A stretch of DNA of 64,000 bases from Lactiplantibacillus mudanjiangensis (GCF_005405385.1 NZ_BJDY01000003.1:248001-312000); one strand, 5' to 3'. Positions 29,268 through 39,853 are shown, counted from the first letter of the stretch. Numbers and translations: made by a program. Notes: a model not told the origin generated them from the letters alone.

Positions 29268-31154
29268 TTGGAAAAAGTCGCGGCAACGCAAAGTTATTTA
29301 TTTAATACCGGAGCACAATATCAAAGTCAACAATATTTGGGCTGTCACTGGGAATCAGCGACACAAGTTAGCTTTCGGGTTTGGGCACCGCATGCCCAAC
29401 TCGTTCAAGTCATCGGGAGTTTTAACGATTGGCAACCGATCCCATTGATGTTACTCCCAAAAACCGGAATTTGGGTCGGGGCGGTCGCCAGCGTTCAAGT
29501 TGGCGACTTGTATAAATTTCAAGTGACGGACGCAGCGGGACACGTTCAGGCTAAAATTGACCCGTTTGCCCGTCAGTTTGAAAAAAAGCCCGGCGATGCT
29601 GGTGTGGTTCCGGATCCCACGCCGATGCAATGGCATGACAGTTTATGGTTAGCTCGTCGTAAAAAATCACGGTCAGCTAACCGACCAATCAATATTTATG
29701 AAGTCCATTTAGGGTCGTGGCGGCGTCATTCGGATGGTCGCTATTATACTTACAAGGAACTTTCAGAAACCTTAATTCCATACGTCAAAAAGTTAGGTTA
29801 TACCCACATCGAGCTCATGCCAGTCATGGAACATTTATTAGATGCGTCATGGGGCTATCAACAATTGGGGTATTTCGCACCGACAAGTCGATTTGGAACA
29901 CCGCTAGACTTTTTAAAGTTAGTCGATCAATGCCATCAAGCTAATATTGGTGTGATTGTTGATTGGGTACCCGGACACTTTATCCGCAATTACGATGCGT
30001 TATATCAATATGATGGGACGCCAACCTTTGAATATCAAGACCCGGATCGTGCCAATAATCGGCGTTGGGGGGCTTGGAATTTTGATCTTGGTAAAGCCCA
30101 AGTCCAAAGCTTTCTCATTTCCAGCGCGTTATTCTGGTTAACAGATTGTCATCTGGATGGGTTACGTGTCGATGCGGTATCGAATATGCTCTATCTTGAT
30201 TACGACGAAGGGCGTGCGGGGCAGCGTAATCAATTTGGTGATAATCGAAATCTAGAAGGGATCGCCTTCTTAAAACGATTGAACACACTCATTTTTGAAC
30301 AACATCCTGATGTCTTAATGATCGCTGAAGAATCATCAGCGTATCCGCAAGTCACCGCATCAGTTGATCAAGGCGGTCTCGGGTTTAATTACAAATGGAA
30401 CATGGGCTGGATGCATGATACGTTGGCCTTTTTTCAATTAGATCCGTGGCAACGACGTGATCATTTCGAGTTACTCACCTTTGCATTTGTCTATCTTTAT
30501 GATGAACAATTTATCTTACCGTTTTCCCATGATGAAGTCGTGCATGGCAAAAAGTCACTCATGCATAAAATGCCGGGTGACCGGTATAATCAATTCGCCA
30601 ATTTACGGACGATGCTGACTTACATGCTGGCTTTTCCAGGCAAAGTCTTGAATTTTATGGGCTCGGAGTGGGGGCAATTTTTAGAATGGCGTGATTGGAG
30701 TCAGCTAGAGTGGGTGGATCTAAAAGATCCGTTAAACCATGGCATGCAACAGTTCACCCAAACGTTGAATCAGGTTTATCGTGAGAATCGACCATTATGG
30801 GAATTGGATCATGATCCAGCTGGTCTCATTTATACGTATACGGATGATCCTGCTAGCGCAACGATGGGTTTTATTCGCCAAGCTAAGCGGAAGTATAGTT
30901 TTGTGGTGGCCGCGTTTAATTTTATGCCAATTGAACGGCGGCACTATCAAATCGGTGTACCGTATCCAGGACAATATGAGTTGTTACTAAATACTGAAGC
31001 GCAAGCCTTTGGGGGTACTTGGACCAAACTCGAGACGACCTTTACGGCGATTGAACAACCGTATCATGGCCAACCCGCTAGCTTTGAGGTCACACTGCCT
31101 GCGATGGGGGCGCTATTAATTCGGTCACAGCGTGTTGAAAAAAGGAGTCGGTGA
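29268..31154 (+). CDS. glgB: 1,4-alpha-glucan branching enzyme
   Basis: The 628-residue GH13 enzyme starts at TTG with GGGGGTGA upstream. An N-terminal CBM48-type domain (QVSFRVWAPHAQLVQVIGSFNDW) is followed by the catalytic barrel with IVDWVPGHF, GLRVDAVSNMLY (nucleophile Asp), MIAEESSAYP (acid Glu) and LPFSHDEVVHGKKS (third Asp). It makes alpha-1,6 branches in glycogen. It is the first gene of glgBCDAP and the GH13 gene at 37337, all on the plus strand with tiny spacers or overlaps. Confidence 0.96.
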   Translation: MEKVAATQSYLFNTGAQYQSQQYLGCHWESATQVSFRVWAPHAQLVQVIGSFNDWQPIPLMLLPKTGIWVGAVASVQVGDLYKFQVTDAAGHVQAKIDPFARQFEKKPGDAGVVPDPTPMQWHDSLWLARRKKSRSANRPINIYEVHLGSWRRHSDGRYYTYKELSETLIPYVKKLGYTHIELMPVMEHLLDASWGYQQLGYFAPTSRFGTPLDFLKLVDQCHQANIGVIVDWVPGHFIRNYDALYQYDGTPTFEYQDPDRANNRRWGAWNFDLGKAQVQSFLISSALFWLTDCHLDGLRVDAVSNMLYLDYDEGRAGQRNQFGDNRNLEGIAFLKRLNTLIFEQHPDVLMIAEESSAYPQVTASVDQGGLGFNYKWNMGWMHDTLAFFQLDPWQRRDHFELLTFAFVYLYDEQFILPFSHDEVVHGKKSLMHKMPGDRYNQFANLRTMLTYMLAFPGKVLNFMGSEWGQFLEWRDWSQLEWVDLKDPLNHGMQQFTQTLNQVYRENRPLWELDHDPAGLIYTYTDDPASATMGFIRQAKRKYSFVVAAFNFMPIERRHYQIGVPYPGQYELLLNTEAQAFGGTWTKLETTFTAIEQPYHGQPASFEVTLPAMGALLIRSQRVEKRSR

Positions 31155-31157
31155 CAG

Positions 31158-32297
31158 ATGACTGATGAAATGTTGGGAATCATTTTAGCCGGGGGTCAGG
31201 GGACCCGATTAGGCAAACTTACCAAGGATACCGCGAAACCCGCAGTACCATTTGGAGGTCGCTACCGCATTATTGATTTTACGTTGAGTAATTGCGCTAA
31301 CTCAGGGGTTAACACGGTTGGAGTGATTACGCAATACCAACCGTTGGAACTAAATGCCCATATTGGTAATGGCGCAAGTTGGGGACTAGATGATTCAAGT
31401 GGTGGGGTGACGGTGTTACAACCCTATTCGTCAACGGAAGGTGAAAAGTTTTTTGAAGGCACCGCCCATGCGATTTATCAAAATATTGAATACATCGACC
31501 AACATCATCCGAAGTATTTACTGGTCTTGTCAGGAGATCACATTTACAAAATGGATTACGCAGCGATGCTAGCTTATCATAAGGCCAAAAAAGCCGCGTT
31601 AACGGTTGGCGTCATTCCAGTAACTAAAGAAGAAGCGAAGCGTTTTGGGATGATGAATACCGATGAAACGGATCGAATTATCGAATTTGAAGAGAAGCCG
31701 GTTCATCCGAAGAGTGACAAGGCCTCAATGGGCATCTATATTTTTAACTGGCCGACGTTACGCGATTACTTGGTTAAAAGCTATGCAACGGATAAGTCAT
31801 TGGAAGATTTTGGGAAGAATGTCATTCCCGCCTATTTAACGCATAACGAGTCGGTTTATGCGTACGCTTTTGAAGGCTATTGGCGTGATGTTGGGACGAT
31901 TCAGAGTTTGTGGCAAGCAAATATGGAATTTTTATCGCCGCATAATCGCTTAAATATTGGTGATCAACATTGGCGGATTTACTCGAAAGCACAAGTCTTG
32001 CCGCCAATGTTTTTGACGGCAACCAGCCAAGTGAATGACGCCATGATCGTCGATAGTTGTTATGTAGCTGGTGAAATCAATCATTCCATTTTGTCACAAC
32101 GCGTGTCAGTTGGCATGGGCAGCCGGATTGTCGACAGTATGATTATGTCGGGCGCCACAATTGGTAAGAACGTGGTTATTGACCATGCGTTGGTTGGAGA
32201 AGACGCCATCATTGGCGATGATGCTACTGTCAAAGGGACGACGGCGGACATTGCGGTGGTGGGTTATCACGAAACTGTGGGGGTGCAGCAACCATGA
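31158..32297 (+). CDS. glgC: Glucose-1-phosphate adenylyltransferase, catalytic subunit
   Basis: The 379-residue enzyme makes ADP-glucose from glucose-1-phosphate and ATP. The nucleotide-binding loop [13 protein letters not shown] is intact at residues 10-22, [13 protein letters not shown] gives the catalytic Asp region, and the C-terminus is a left-handed beta-helix of hexapeptide repeats. It follows glgB by 3 bases and overlaps glgD by 4. Like Bacillus GlgC, it is expected to work as a heterotetramer with GlgD. Confidence 0.96.
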   Translation: MTDEMLGIILAGGQGTRLGKLTKDTAKPAVPFGGRYRIIDFTLSNCANSGVNTVGVITQYQPLELNAHIGNGASWGLDDSSGGVTVLQPYSSTEGEKFFEGTAHAIYQNIEYIDQHHPKYLLVLSGDHIYKMDYAAMLAYHKAKKAALTVGVIPVTKEEAKRFGMMNTDETDRIIEFEEKPVHPKSDKASMGIYIFNWPTLRDYLVKSYATDKSLEDFGKNVIPAYLTHNESVYAYAFEGYWRDVGTIQSLWQANMEFLSPHNRLNIGDQHWRIYSKAQVLPPMFLTATSQVNDAMIVDSCYVAGEINHSILSQRVSVGMGSRIVDSMIMSGATIGKNVVIDHALVGEDAIIGDDATVKGTTADIAVVGYHETVGVQQP

Positions 32298-33466
32298 AAA
32301 GAGGCAGTGTTAGTGCAATTGTGAATTTGGTTGAACCGTGGGCGGCGTTAGAACCGTTAACGACGCAACGGCCAGTTGGGACGTTGCCGTTTGGTGGGCG
32401 GTATCGCCTATTAGACTTCCCATTGTCCAGTGCGACGAATGCCGGCATTCAAAATGTCATGGTGGCGGCGCCACGGTCAGGACGCTCAGTGATGGATCAT
32501 TTACGTAGTGGTCGTGACTGGAACTTAGACTCGATTCGTGGGGGGCTCTTTATGTATCCATACAATGATTTACAACTTGTTTCAGTGGAGAAGAAGGCCA
32601 CGCTACTTCATCACTATTATGACAACGCGATGCTTTTCTTAAAACGTAGTCAGAGTGAGTATACGGTGGTGATGGGCACGCGTAATGTCAGTAATATTGA
32701 TTTACGGGCGTTGACGCGTTATCACGAAGAACGGGATAATCCGATTACGACGGTTTACAAGAGTATTGATCCCAACACGTTAGCGCCGGACCATACCATT
32801 TTGCAGCTGACGGCTAAAGGTATGGCCACTGCGGTGGTGCCGGCCGATAAAGCGAAACTAAAAAAAACCGCTAAAACGGTCGCAAAAAACTTAGGCATTT
32901 ACTTGTTGAGCACCGTTGATTTGATTGATATTTTACAAGAGGCTAATCGTCGTGGGGTCTTGATTAGTTTAGAAGAGTTGATGATGCAAGCCGTGATGCA
33001 GCAAAATGCGAATGCTTTTGAATACACTGGCTTTTACGCCAATATTCATGATGTTTCGAGCTACTATGCGGCGAATATGGCGATTTTGGATGAAACCAAC
33101 TTCCGAGCGTTGTTTTACAGTTCGCGTCAGATTTATACCAAGGTTAAAAATGAAGTCCCTACCTTCTTTGCGCAAGGTTCCCAATTCCGGGCGAGTTTAT
33201 GTGGTACTGGGGGCTACATCGAGGGGCAAGTCGAACATTCAGTGATTTTTCGCAATGTGTTGATTAATCGTGATAGTCAGATAAAAGATGCCGTGATCAT
33301 GCAAGGGACGCGAATCGGTGCGGGGACACAGATCGAAAATGCGGTGATTGATAAGAATGTGGTCATTGGGCCGAACTTAGTCTTGAAAGGCCAACCCAAC
33401 CAGCCACTGGTTATTCGCAAGGGGGCCCACATTTTTAAGCAAACGGAGGTGGTGGCTAGTGACTAA
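32294..33466 (+). CDS. glgD: GlgD, regulatory subunit of glucose-1-phosphate adenylyltransferase
   Basis: The 390-residue protein is a GlgC homologue whose N-terminus lacks the GGxGTRL loop: the matching segment reads [42 protein letters not shown] is conserved, as is the C-terminal hexapeptide helix. In Firmicutes GlgD is not catalytic by itself but raises GlgC activity. The overlaps with glgC and glgA by a few bases point to coupled translation. Confidence 0.93.
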   Translation: MKRGSVSAIVNLVEPWAALEPLTTQRPVGTLPFGGRYRLLDFPLSSATNAGIQNVMVAAPRSGRSVMDHLRSGRDWNLDSIRGGLFMYPYNDLQLVSVEKKATLLHHYYDNAMLFLKRSQSEYTVVMGTRNVSNIDLRALTRYHEERDNPITTVYKSIDPNTLAPDHTILQLTAKGMATAVVPADKAKLKKTAKTVAKNLGIYLLSTVDLIDILQEANRRGVLISLEELMMQAVMQQNANAFEYTGFYANIHDVSSYYAANMAILDETNFRALFYSSRQIYTKVKNEVPTFFAQGSQFRASLCGTGGYIEGQVEHSVIFRNVLINRDSQIKDAVIMQGTRIGAGTQIENAVIDKNVVIGPNLVLKGQPNQPLVIRKGAHIFKQTEVVASD

Positions 33467-34916
33467 GGTTTTATTTGCAACTGCCGAAGCGGCGCCATTT
33501 TATAAAACGGGCGGTTTAGGCGATGTCAGTGATGCTCTACCACGGGCACTACACCAAGCCGGGACGACGATTCGAGTCGTCTTACCTTACTATGCACAGT
33601 TGATGCCAATGAGGTTTCAACGGCAATTAACCGATTTATGTCACTTTGATGTTCAAGTGGGTGATCATTGGGCTTATTGTGGGGTCAAAACCCTTACCTT
33701 AACAGGGATGACGTACTATCTGATTGATAACTTGGATTATTTTGGTCGTCCTGGCATGTATGGCTATTGGGATGATGGTGAGCGCTTTGCCTTTTTTCAA
33801 CTGGCGATTTGTGAATTGATGACGCATGTCGACTATATCCCAGATGTGCTGCATTTAAACGACTGGCATACGGCTTTCATTCCAGTATTGCTAGCTGAAA
33901 AATATTATTGGGTTAGTGCGTACCGAAAGATCAAAACCGTGCTAACTATTCATAATCTTCAATTTCAAGGGATTTATGACCCCATTATTTTGGATAGTCT
34001 ATTTCGAATTGGCTGCCAGACGTTTACTGAAACGGGTATTGAATTTTACGGTCAGGTGAATTTCTTAAAGGGCGGCATTAACTTTGCGGATGCGGTGAAT
34101 ACAGTGTCGCCAAGCTATGCAGCTGAGATTCAGACCCCGGCTTTTGGGGAACGTTTAGATGGCGTGTTACGGGCAAATGCGGGGAAGCTGCATGGCATTA
34201 TGAATGGGATCGATATGAAGCGATATGATCCAGCGACTGCCCCCGACTTAGTTGCGGCTTATTCGGCGCAAGACTTAACGCCGAAAGCCATTGATAAAGT
34301 CGCCTTGCAACAGGCAGTTGGTTTGCCGGTTGCGAAAGTTCCGGTATTAGCGGTGGTTTCGCGGCTAACGCGACAAAAAGGGATGGATTTGTTATTAGAT
34401 GCGTTAGATGATTTCTTGAAAATGAGCTCGGCACAAGTCATTGTGTTAGGAACCGGTGATCCAGTGTTAGAAGCAGCCTTCAAGACGTTTCAAACGGCCT
34501 ATCCACAGCAAGTGGCAGCTCAAATTAAGTTTGATGTGCAATTAGCACAACAGCTGTATGCGGGCAGTGATCTGTTCTTGATGCCATCGGCGTTTGAACC
34601 GTCGGGCCTATCGCAAATGATGGCGATGCGCTATGGCACGTTGCCATTGGTGCATCTTGTCGGTGGGTTAAAAGATACGGTACAACCTTACAATCACTAT
34701 ACTGGGGCAGGCACCGGGTTTGGGTTTGATGATTATCGACCAGCGGTATTGCGAAAAGTGATGTGCCAAGCGTTGCGTGTTTATCAAGAACAACCAGCGA
34801 TTTGGCAGCACTTGCAGCAACAAGCCATGACGCAAGATTTCGGTTGGGCACAATCGGCTGCCAAGTATCAAGCGCTTTATCAACAACTATGCGGGTTAGA
34901 TGGAGGTGCCTTGTGA
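33459..34916 (+). CDS. glgA: Glycogen synthase (ADP-glucose)
   Basis: The 485-residue GT5 synthase starts at GTG inside the end of glgD, with GGAGGTGG upstream. The ADP-glucose site KTGGLGDV is at residues 15-22 (FYKTGGLGDVSDALP). The C-terminal GT-B half contains SRLTRQKGMDLLLDAL and PSAFEPSGLSQMMAMRYG. It extends alpha-1,4 glucan chains. It overlaps the start of glgP by 4 bases. Confidence 0.96.
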   Translation: MTKVLFATAEAAPFYKTGGLGDVSDALPRALHQAGTTIRVVLPYYAQLMPMRFQRQLTDLCHFDVQVGDHWAYCGVKTLTLTGMTYYLIDNLDYFGRPGMYGYWDDGERFAFFQLAICELMTHVDYIPDVLHLNDWHTAFIPVLLAEKYYWVSAYRKIKTVLTIHNLQFQGIYDPIILDSLFRIGCQTFTETGIEFYGQVNFLKGGINFADAVNTVSPSYAAEIQTPAFGERLDGVLRANAGKLHGIMNGIDMKRYDPATAPDLVAAYSAQDLTPKAIDKVALQQAVGLPVAKVPVLAVVSRLTRQKGMDLLLDALDDFLKMSSAQVIVLGTGDPVLEAAFKTFQTAYPQQVAAQIKFDVQLAQQLYAGSDLFLMPSAFEPSGLSQMMAMRYGTLPLVHLVGGLKDTVQPYNHYTGAGTGFGFDDYRPAVLRKVMCQALRVYQEQPAIWQHLQQQAMTQDFGWAQSAAKYQALYQQLCGLDGGAL

Positions 34917-37318
34917 AATTAACAACTGCCAAATTCAAACAGGATTTTCTAACAGAAATCAAAACGTTATATGCGACGGAACTTAGTGATACGTCAGCGT
35001 TGGATCAATTATTGGCTTTAGGTCATTTAGTCCGGTGCTATGATGGGCCAAACTGGACCAAGACGTCAGCGCGCTATTGTCAACAGGATCAAAAACAAGT
35101 GTACTATTTTTCGATTGAATTTTTACCAGGACGTTTGCTTAAGTCCAATTTATTGAATTTGCAACTGCTGACAACGGTACGTCAAGGGTTGACCGAACTT
35201 GGCCTGGATTTTGACAAAATTAGTGCGACTGAACCTGACCCCGGTCTTGGTAATGGCGGGTTAGGCCGTTTAGCAGCCTGTTATTTGGATTCAATGGCTA
35301 GTCTGGGCATCGCCGGACATGGCAATGGCATTCGCTATCGCTATGGGTTGTTTAAACAAGTTTTTATGGATGGCTATCAAGTAGAATTACCCGATGATTG
35401 GTTACGCAATGGCAATGTCTGGGAAATTCGGCGTGAAAATAAAGCTTGTTTAGTGCATTTTGGTGGTCAGGTTTGGTTGAAACCGACCGCTGAAGGCCAA
35501 TTGACCCCCGTTTATACCAACACGGAGGATGTCTTAGCTGTTCCCTACGATACTGGGATCGTTGGTTATCATAATGACGTGACCAATACGTTACGATTGT
35601 GGTCGGCTGAGTTGCCACCAAATGCGGATCAAATTGGCACGTCTCAAGCACAACGTGATCGGGTTGATGAAATTACAAAAGTCCTTTATCCAGATGACTC
35701 GAATTCAGCCGGACAAGCCTTACGTTTACGCCAAGAATACTTTTTCACATCGGCAGGCGTTCAAAGCATTCTACGTCACTATCAGCGGTGTCACCATGGG
35801 TTAAAGGATTTAGGTCAAAAGATTGCGTTGCATATTAACGATACGCACCCGACCTTGGTGATTCCTGAGTTAATGCGGCTTTTAATGGATGATCATCATG
35901 ATACTTGGGAGCAGGCGTGGGCCTTAACCACCCAAATTGTGAGCTATACGAATCATACGGTTTTACAAGAAGCCTTAGAAACGTGGCCAATTGACCTATT
36001 TAAAGACTTATTACCCCGAATCTATCAAATTGTGGTGGAGATTGATCGGCGTTATCGATTAACTAAGACACCTCTATTTGGAAGCGAGTTGGTTAATCGA
36101 ACAGCGCCATTGGGTGATGGTCAAGTGCGGATGGCTTATTTAGCGGTGATTGGTAGCCACAGTGTCAACGGTGTCGCGCCACTACACACGCAACTGTTGA
36201 AAAATGACGTCTTACGTGACTTGTATCAAGTTTATCCAGCGCGTTTTAATAATAAGACCAATGGTATCGCCATGCGTCGCTGGTTACAATTGGCCAATGA
36301 GCCTTTATCCACGTTAATTGATCAGCATATTGGCACTAAATGGCGGCAGCAACCACAGTTACTACAACGATTAATCGCTGAACGCGAGAATCCTAAATTT
36401 TTGGCGCAGTTAGCTGCCGTGAAACAGCAAAATAAGCAGGCATTAGCGCAGTATATCCAACAAAATTTAGGTATCACGATTAGAACCGATGCGATTTTTG
36501 ATGTTCAAATTAAGCGGCTTCATGCCTATAAACGCCAATTATTGCATGTGCTAGAGATCTTACGAGAATATGTGGCGTTAAAGGCCAATCCGCACCTTAA
36601 AACGCCGCCAAGAGTGCATATTTTTGGCGCTAAAGCCGCGCCTAGCTATCACTATGCCAAAGCGATTATCAAGTTGATTAATGCCGTCGCTGAGCTTGTT
36701 AATCATGATCCGGCGATTGGTGATCGACTAAAAGTGGTCTTTATTCCTAATTATGGCGTTTCTCTAGGTGAATTAATCATTCCGGCCGCTGATGTAAGTG
36801 AACAGATTTCAACGGCCTCTAAGGAAGCTTCTGGGACGAGTAACATGAAATTAATGGCTAACGGGGCGTTGTCATTAGCGACTTATGATGGGGCCAACAT
36901 TGATATCATTCAAGCGGCGGGGACTGCTAATGAGTATCCGTTCGGGTTAACGGCGCAGGCCGTCTATGACTATTATGCGCGCGGGGACTATCGGGCAAAC
37001 GACTATTATCAAAGTAATGCCGAACTCAAACAAGTGCTAGATATGTTAGTTGACGGATCGATTCCCGGCATTTCAACAGAAGGCCGTGAAATTTATGAGT
37101 CATTATTACGTTACAATGATGAGTTCTTTGTTCTAGCCGACTATGAAAGTTATGTGCAGCAGCAACAACAACTTAGTCGTGATTTTCGAGATCCCGTCAA
37201 ATGGCAACAAAAATCATTAGCCAATATTGCCGCAGCTGGTAGCTTTTCGGCTGATCTGTCGGTCATGCGATATGCTGATGATATTTGGCACTTACGTCAT
37301 CCAGGGATACAGCTGTAA
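34913..37318 (+). CDS. glgP: Glycogen phosphorylase
   Basis: From the GTG at 34913, after TGGAGGTG, the product has 801 residues, as expected for the family. The pyridoxal-phosphate lysine is in EASGTSNMKLMANGALSL. Other conserved blocks are FLPGRLLKSNLLNL, EPDPGLGNGGLGRLAACYLDSMA and HINDTHPTLVIPELMRLL. It releases glucose-1-phosphate from glycogen ends, the reverse flow to GlgC/A/B made from the same operon. An open frame reaches 150 bases further upstream inside glgA but has no ribosome site. Confidence 0.96.
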   Translation: MKLTTAKFKQDFLTEIKTLYATELSDTSALDQLLALGHLVRCYDGPNWTKTSARYCQQDQKQVYYFSIEFLPGRLLKSNLLNLQLLTTVRQGLTELGLDFDKISATEPDPGLGNGGLGRLAACYLDSMASLGIAGHGNGIRYRYGLFKQVFMDGYQVELPDDWLRNGNVWEIRRENKACLVHFGGQVWLKPTAEGQLTPVYTNTEDVLAVPYDTGIVGYHNDVTNTLRLWSAELPPNADQIGTSQAQRDRVDEITKVLYPDDSNSAGQALRLRQEYFFTSAGVQSILRHYQRCHHGLKDLGQKIALHINDTHPTLVIPELMRLLMDDHHDTWEQAWALTTQIVSYTNHTVLQEALETWPIDLFKDLLPRIYQIVVEIDRRYRLTKTPLFGSELVNRTAPLGDGQVRMAYLAVIGSHSVNGVAPLHTQLLKNDVLRDLYQVYPARFNNKTNGIAMRRWLQLANEPLSTLIDQHIGTKWRQQPQLLQRLIAERENPKFLAQLAAVKQQNKQALAQYIQQNLGITIRTDAIFDVQIKRLHAYKRQLLHVLEILREYVALKANPHLKTPPRVHIFGAKAAPSYHYAKAIIKLINAVAELVNHDPAIGDRLKVVFIPNYGVSLGELIIPAADVSEQISTASKEASGTSNMKLMANGALSLATYDGANIDIIQAAGTANEYPFGLTAQAVYDYYARGDYRANDYYQSNAELKQVLDMLVDGSIPGISTEGREIYESLLRYNDEFFVLADYESYVQQQQQLSRDFRDPVKWQQKSLANIAAAGSFSADLSVMRYADDIWHLRHPGIQL

Positions 37319-37336
37319 ATGAAATGAGGTGCGGTG

Positions 37337-39157
37337 ATGCAAATTGACTATAATTCGTTTCAAACAGCCGATCGTTCACCATTTGGGGCGGTCATGCCAC
37401 AAACGCCAGTCCAGTTTAGACTCACCGTCACTGCTAGTGAGCCCATTTCTCAAGTGAATTTTCGGGTGGCCCATGATGGCCAGTGGGACGCTGAGATCGT
37501 TCAACCAATGCACGCAATGGCTGGCGGGGCTTATACGACTAGTTTTATCCCCACTCAAGCGGGATTGTATTTTTATTATTTTGAAGTGCAACTGGCTCAT
37601 GAGGTGGTCTACTACGGCTGTCGTGATGGTGGTTATGGGGGGACTGGCGTTCAATATGCTCGTCGTGAACAAGTGCAAATGTATCAACTCACGACGCTAG
37701 CGGCCAAAGAAAGCCTGCCACAATGGTATCGTGAAGGCGTGGCCTATCAGATCTTTATTGATCGGTTCTACAACGGCAATTCGGATGGTCATGTTAATGC
37801 CCCTAAAGCAAACAGCTTCTTGTATGGTCGTTTGAGTGATCGACCGCTGTACATTCGTGATGCGCAACAAGCGATTTTACGGTGGGATTTTTATGGTGGT
37901 AATTTACGTGGCGTAACTGCCAAGGTGCCTTATTTGAAGCAGTTAGGTGTGACGAGCATTTATTTAACGCCGATCTTTCAAGCTGATAGCAATCATCGTT
38001 ATGATACCGGCGATTACTATCAAATTGATCCAGTTTTAGGCGACCTAAGTGATTTTGACCAACTAGTCACGACATTGCATCAAGCCGGGATGCGTTTAAT
38101 TCTGGATGGTGTGTTTAATCATGTGGGTGTCGAATCACGGTACTTTAATCGGAGCGGCCATTATGAGTCGCTCGGCGCCGCGCAAGCGCGGACAAGCCCA
38201 TATTACAGTTGGTTCACGTTCATCAATTATCCGACTGAATATGATAGCTGGTGGGGCATTAATGATTTGCCAACCGTTGACAAACAAAATCAATCTTATC
38301 GCGATTTCATTTATGCCAAGCCAGGGTCGGTCATCGATTATTGGACCGCGCGTGGCGTTGATGGTTGGCGATTAGATGTGGCCGATGAGTTACCGGACGA
38401 CTTTATTGCGGGGATTCGACAAGCCTTGGATCGTTATCCTGATAAGGTGCTTATTGGTGAAGTTTGGGAAGATGCGTCGCACAAATTAGCGTATGGTCAG
38501 CGCCGGCACTATTTAGAAGGTGGTCGGTTACAAGCGGTGATGAATTACCCGCTAAGACGGTTGATTATCCACGTCTTGACTGGCACACTAGCCCCGAGTG
38601 ATTGGTGGCGTGAGCTGATGACGCTTAAAGAAAATTATCCGGCGACCGCGTTTAACTATAATTTTAATAATATTGGCTCGCACGATACGCCCAGAATTTT
38701 AACGATGCTACAAAATGATCAGGCTCGATTGTCTTTGGCGATGGGATTATTGCTGACGCTACCGGGGGTACCATGTTTATATTATGGTGATGAAGCCAAG
38801 ATGACCGGTGGTAAGGATCCAGACAATCGTGCGTTTTATCCTTGGAATCAAGTGGATCAGCCGTTGCAACAAGTGGTACAGCAATGGGTTCAGTGGCGAC
38901 GGGCTCATCCAATGCTCAACACATGGACGTTTGCCCCATTTTATATGGCTGATTATGGGATTGGTTATGTTTATTGGGAAATCGATCAACTGAAAGTTTT
39001 AGTGACCCTTAACGTGACTGATATGGTACGAGTGGTGACGGCAAATGACTTACAGTTAGCTTGTTTACCGACAACGATTGCGGCTCAAGTCCGCTCGCAA
39101 TTAGTGGGTCACTCGTTAAAGGTCAATCAGTTGCAACTTAGTGAAAACTTTACCTGA
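37337..39157 (+). CDS. apu: GH13 alpha-amylase family enzyme (neopullulanase/amylopullulanase type)
   Basis: The 606-residue protein has an N-terminal starch-binding-like domain (CBM34 type, residues about 20-120) and a GH13 barrel with LILDGVFNHVG, GWRLDVADELP (nucleophile Asp), VLIGEVWEDA (acid Glu) and NNIGSHDTPRI (third Asp). The layout fits intracellular maltogenic amylase or neopullulanase (GH13_20); there is no signal peptide, so it acts inside the cell. It probably cuts alpha-1,6 or alpha-1,4 links left by GlgP. Genes of this type at this place are usually labelled apu in L. plantarum. Specificity is not readable. Confidence 0.88.
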   Translation: MQIDYNSFQTADRSPFGAVMPQTPVQFRLTVTASEPISQVNFRVAHDGQWDAEIVQPMHAMAGGAYTTSFIPTQAGLYFYYFEVQLAHEVVYYGCRDGGYGGTGVQYARREQVQMYQLTTLAAKESLPQWYREGVAYQIFIDRFYNGNSDGHVNAPKANSFLYGRLSDRPLYIRDAQQAILRWDFYGGNLRGVTAKVPYLKQLGVTSIYLTPIFQADSNHRYDTGDYYQIDPVLGDLSDFDQLVTTLHQAGMRLILDGVFNHVGVESRYFNRSGHYESLGAAQARTSPYYSWFTFINYPTEYDSWWGINDLPTVDKQNQSYRDFIYAKPGSVIDYWTARGVDGWRLDVADELPDDFIAGIRQALDRYPDKVLIGEVWEDASHKLAYGQRRHYLEGGRLQAVMNYPLRRLIIHVLTGTLAPSDWWRELMTLKENYPATAFNYNFNNIGSHDTPRILTMLQNDQARLSLAMGLLLTLPGVPCLYYGDEAKMTGGKDPDNRAFYPWNQVDQPLQQVVQQWVQWRRAHPMLNTWTFAPFYMADYGIGYVYWEIDQLKVLVTLNVTDMVRVVTANDLQLACLPTTIAAQVRSQLVGHSLKVNQLQLSENFT

Positions 39158-39358
39158 ATTTTACGCAATTGCGATAGTGATTAAGTCGGGGGATCGCTAT
39201 AGTATTAACTGTACTTCTTAATCAGCACCCCGCGATTATGTCATTAAGAAGTATCCCCGTCGATCCTTAAAAGACGTAGAAGAAGGTCGTAGCTTTCCTT
39301 GATTGGCTGCGGCCTTTTGCTACGCCTTTTTTTGATGGTTTTGGGTTGAGTTAAATTT
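39158..39358 (+). terminator. Structured 3' region of the glycogen operon with terminator
   Basis: TACTTCTTAAT (39212-39222) pairs perfectly with ATTAAGAAGTA (39243-39253). It is followed by an 11-bp stem AAGGTCGTAGC/GCTGCGGCCTT (39284-39316, several G-T pairs). A TTTTTTT run (from about 39328) follows. A TATAGT at 39198-39203 could start a small RNA made of these hairpins, but its -35 is poor. The simplest reading is a long 3' end and terminator of the glg operon. Confidence 0.6.
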
Positions 39359-39760
39359 GCCACCTACGCCAGCCAGTGGTTCTGCCGGCTGTGGGACCGA
39401 CTGCAGTCAAAGAGCAGGCTTCCGTCTCGCTTTAAAGCCTAGCCAAAACCGCTAGTCTCAAAAGACGTCCACATCGTAAGCCCGGCAAAATCGTCCGGAC
39501 TAACGATGTTTTCACGGCCGGCGCCATCACTGGCTGACTTCGGTTATATCGCGGATGTTAATTAAGTTTGTGATCACCACTATAACCGAGAGTGAGCTCA
39601 CCTTGAGCCCAGCCGTGGGAAGCTCTTAGCGATTTATCGCTTAGAGCTCGGCGCTTTTGAAACACGGGGTTGGTGGTTCAAAACGAAGGTTCGGACCGCT
39701 TTTTGGCTGAACCGGTCCGCCCACAGCGTTCCGGCTCAAGGTGGGCGAGCGGCAGGTGGC
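39359..39760 (-). repeat. Structured ~400-bp interspersed repeat, copy 4 (inverted)
   Basis: This copy runs in the opposite direction: read on the minus strand it begins GCCACCTGCC and ends GCGTAGGTGGC, and is colinear with copies 1-3. Stems CTTTTGAGACTAGC/GCTAGGCTTTAAAG, ACATCGT/ACGATGT and CGGTTAT/ATAACCG are kept. It lies between two terminators, after the glg operon and before the convergent pgmB. Its left flank on the minus strand (TTTAGCAAGAATGAG) again resembles the flanks of the other copies. Confidence 0.9.
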
Positions 39761-39797
39761 AAGCATACTCATTCTTGCTAAATATTCAATCTAACTT

Positions 39798-39845
39798 AAA
39801 GCGGCTATCAAACTCGTCAATTGAGTTTGATAGCCGCTTTTTTTA
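39798..39845 (+). terminator. Strong hairpin between repeat copy 4 and pgmB
   Basis: An 18-bp perfect stem from AAAGCGGCTATCAAACTC to GAGTTTGATAGCCGCTTT with 7-base loop is followed by TTTT on the plus strand. It separates the convergent glg and pgmB units and may also act for pgmB. Confidence 0.85.
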
Positions 39846-39853
39846 TTTGCCAA

